Source: Psilocybe azurescens
Taxonomy: Eukaryota; Basidiomycota; Agaricomycetes; Agaricales; Agrocybaceae
Length of the DNA: 64,000 bases
Assembly: GCA_023853785.1 (NCBI GenBank)
Contig: JAJIRX010000871.1
Location: forward strand, 62,001 to 126,000
Reading direction: 5' to 3'
The notes under the pieces are model-generated. The model was not told the origin of the DNA. It searched no databases and saw only the letters and a list, made by a program, of their open reading frames with translations. Shown piece after piece: positions 61,193 to 64,000 of this stretch (its first letter is position 1; each line of letters opens with the position of its first letter). Position numbers and translations under genes: made by a program.

Positions 61193-63794
61193 TTACAGCG
61201 TTGAACGTTGAGCATATCGCCGCTGGATAACGGGTATTAGGATAGTGTCCCACTTCTCTTCGGCCTTCTCACTCCAGGTTTTGGAAGCGCGAGTTATCTC
61301 CAAGGGAGATAGCTGAGGTATCTTCGAAAGGTCGATGGCTTTGGTACAAAGGAAGACTTTGATGAAACCAACGTCAATATCTTGATTGTTCTTCAGCTCA
61401 TAGCTAAACGGTGTCACCCCCCAGAGCCGTGACCGAGAGTAAGGGTCCCGCCTAATTTTCTCAAGGGAATGTCTCCTATGTATCCTGCTGGGGAAGTAGG
61501 GGTCTGGTAGTACGAATCTGTAATGCACCTTATTAGTCATCCACTTCGTATAACAACACAAGATGACCCACCAATAGCAAGACTGCTGTTGTCAAAGTAA
61601 AACACGTAAGGGTAGAGATCAAGAGGACTTTTGTTGATCAGCTTGAGGCCGTAAGGTGCGCCGTCTTCGACAACAAAATCGACGACACCGTTTTGACAGA
61701 GATTACGATCTTCCGGTTGGAAAGTTCTCCATCCATGCTCGTCAAATTTAGAACAATCTAACTTGTAGAATTGTAATTCGATGTTGCCAGTAATCTGTTG
61801 ATTGCTATTTGAGCGATTGAGCTCCCTGTAGTAATGTGCAACTCGGTTGAGAACCCATGCAACATAATCCAAGTCGTCCGTAGGCACAGGTTTGAACCGC
61901 ATATTGAAGCCATATTGCGTCGCCCGATAGTCCTTCATCTCAAATACTACGTCCACGCCATTCCCCGTCGAAGCCTGCAAGTGAGCGTTCGCAGACGCCT
62001 CGTCGCCAACAAGTGTGATATTGTGTAGCTGGTACCGAGCGGAGATTTTGCTATTGAGCACCTCGTGGTAAATGTCGAGGAACTTGTCGTTGCCAGGGAT
62101 GTAGAGCCGGAAGTCTTCCTTCTGCCCCGCTCTTGTCTGGACAGCAATACACGGTCCCTTCAAGGACAGTCGTGGAGAGTGCTTCACGGTTGAATAGAAT
62201 GCCGATAGAGATTCGACAGTGACTGTTTCGACGATTTTACTCATCGACGTGTCAGTGTAGATTGCGAACTGTGCGCCAATGGTGATTCCTTGCGCAGATC
62301 CAGCTTCCAGAATCAGCTTCTCCGGCGAGTGTCTGTCAGGCTTGCGGAACTCGATCTTGTAGCAATCGGTGAAAGGAGGAAGAACTTTGGCGTTAAACAG
62401 GAGTCGGTGTTGATTATATCCTTCGCACTGGGGGTTTTGACTGTTCGGGACGGTTAGGAGCCGCACTGACCAAGGAGATTGATTGAAGAACATACCCTGA
62501 TATAGCATCCATCAGCTGAAGAACATCGCTATACCTCAGCTTTTCAGGAGATACAGATTGCAAAAGTTTCAGAAGGGCGGTGGAGAAGTTTCCGCGATCT
62601 CGAGTTTCTTTGGCCTCCTCGGAAGATCCACATGCGGCCAGAAGCATGTGTGATTTCAACCCGGCGTGTCGAAATCTGGGTGTTGGTCTTGCGCTGCGGG
62701 CTCCAGTATAATATAGATCTTTGTCGACTTCGGGGTCATAAGCAGCTAGAGGAAGCTCGACTGAGCGTGTTCGTGTATCACTGGTGCCTCTTGTACCAGA
62801 TGCAGAGTTGCAGCAATCAAAGATGACAGTCTACCGTACACACAAGATATAAGAACATATCGCTATGATTTGAGAGTCGCTCACAATATTGTCCCCTCTC
62901 TTCTCCGCGATCTTGTCTATCAAGGCCCCGATGGTGAGATCAGGTATTCCATGAACCATTTTCCCTTCTTCCATGCAGAAGTCGAAAGGGACCAGCATCT
63001 GTATTTTGTATTCCCCTGCAAGATCCTTGGCTGGAATCTCGCCACCATGACCAGCATAGAAGATCAAAATGGGATCTCCTTTGGCGATGTTATCGTTGTT
63101 CGCCATACTTTCGAATTCTTCAATGATTCGCGCCCGTGTTGCATCTTTGTTCAACAGAACAACGATATGGGATTCCGATACTTTGAGACTGTCCCTCAGA
63201 TAATCCCTAAATAGCAGAGTATCGGGCTCGGCCCCGCGTAGAGGTAGAAATTCCTTCGAGTTATAGTTGTTTATTCCTATGAGCAAGGCGAAAAGGCGAG
63301 GTTTGGGGCTGAAGTAGGGATGTCAGCCTAATCCAGTTCAACAAGTCATTGTGAAACGCACTTTGCGATTGGGGCCACCGGCTTAGGACTCGAGCTGCCA
63401 GTGTTGTGTTTCAATATAGCTTGTATACGTAGTCAAAAGTGAAACGACTCACGTCTCTTCAAGTTGATCAGAGTCGACAGATGGCTCTGGGAGGTGACGC
63501 AGAGAGTTCTTTCGCAGGTTACTCTCACGTTTACTAAGAGAATGCCCAGGTTTGCCATCAACAGTATTACGGTATCGTTCAATAAGCGCACCTGTACATC
63601 TCCCTCAATACTTCATCGCGGTTAAGAGCGCCGCCGCGAATGGTCGACATGATGTTACTCGGGTTTCCGAACAACTCAGAGAGTCGAAGGTGAGGTTGAG
63701 CTGGATTTGAGCCGATGTTGGCAAACGGGAGCCAAGGTTGATGCACAGCCAAATGCGTGATATCTAGCCTCTTATCTTCAGCGTAATCAGGCAT
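61193..63794 (-). CDS. Caspase-domain protein C (peptidase C14 family), one apparent homopolymer frameshift
   Basis: Paralogue of genes A and B, convergent to B. The start at 63794 gives MPDYAEDKRLDITHLAVHQP and a polar N-terminal extension spread over about three small exons (with KRESNLRKNSLRHLPEPS). The caspase core is PKPRLFALLIGINNYNSKEF, the His motif LIFYAGHGGEIPAKD and the Cys motif VIFDCCNSASGTRG. The p10-like part has HMLLAACGSSEEAKETRDRG. Then come QNPQCEGYNQHRLLFNAKVL, EAGSAQGITIGAQFAIYTD and RLYIPGNDKFLDIYHEVLNS. The C-terminal domain has YPYVFYFDNSSLAI and GGTLTLGHGSGG, then breaks at a C6 run (61417-61422). One added base rejoins VTPFSYELKNNQDIDVGFIK. The end is IPVIQRRYAQRSTL. 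Intact apart from that run. Substrate and trigger are unknown. Confidence 0.8.
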
Positions 63795-64000
63795 TTTTAG
63801 TTCAAGGGTTTGGCCGACAGAGCCGTCAAGCGCTCGTTAACTAATAGTACTATCAGCGCGGAATCATGAGCGGAAGATGATGCGAAATAGACGCTGAAGG
63901 AATCTCGCAAAGGAACAATTTAGATCCTGTACATTCCGGCATAGTGGCGTGTTAGAGCCTGAATCATACACTCTGCACATATGTCCGGCGCAGCTACGAG
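63795..64000. other. Upstream flank of caspase-like gene C, to window edge
   Basis: Probable promoter region of the minus-strand caspase gene; nothing else recognised. Confidence 0.35.

Overview
The window looks like a chromosomal segment of a mushroom-forming basidiomycete (Agaricomycetes). The evidence is: many short GT-AG introns (about 50-60 nt) inside otherwise conserved eukaryotic proteins; an ER-resident Hsp70 ending in HDEL; basidiomycete-type families (DUF6699, C2-NACHT-propeller NLRs, expanded caspase-domain proteins); and agaric-type DNA transposon genes. Gene models below were joined by eye across introns. Outer coordinates are therefore more reliable than internal exon borders.

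Layout. 0-18 kb is a gene-dense, mostly housekeeping part: the end of a membrane protein gene, a multi-pass membrane protein (-), a DUF6699 protein (+), a secreted flavin polyamine oxidase (-), an ARMT1/DUF89 metal-dependent phosphatase (-), a BolA2-like protein (-), a FluG-type amidohydrolase (+) and the ER chaperone BiP/KAR2 (+). Broken tails of the oxidase and the ARMT1 gene at 4.6-5.0 kb and 7.5-7.7 kb show that the ARMT1-oxidase pair was once duplicated. 18.6-29 kb holds two tandem NLR-like (STAND NTPase) genes with an N-terminal C2-like domain, a helical linker, a NACHT-type ATPase and a WD40-like propeller. 29.5-41.6 kb holds the NatC catalytic subunit NAA30, two amino-acid permeases plus a dead third copy, and an otubain deubiquitinase.

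42-64 kb is accessory. It holds a decayed transposon (a transposase-like gene on - and a companion reading frame on +), two MITE-like foldback elements with TA-CAGC ends, a Helitron-like end pair, and three paralogous caspase-domain genes (two +, one -). These three share the caspase core, a middle region and a C-terminal domain that resembles bacterial DUF4384. The NLR pair and the caspase trio lie about 21 kb apart at their nearest ends (28,985 to 50,423). Both are families implicated in fungal self/non-self recognition or regulated cell death, so they are the best candidates for an undescribed system; a functional link is only inference.

Data quality. At least seven reading-frame breaks fall exactly on homopolymer runs (A4, C4, G6, C5, T8, G5, C6 on the plus strand). 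They lie in genes that otherwise read as intact, which points to single-base sequencing or assembly errors at runs rather than seven independent pseudogenes.
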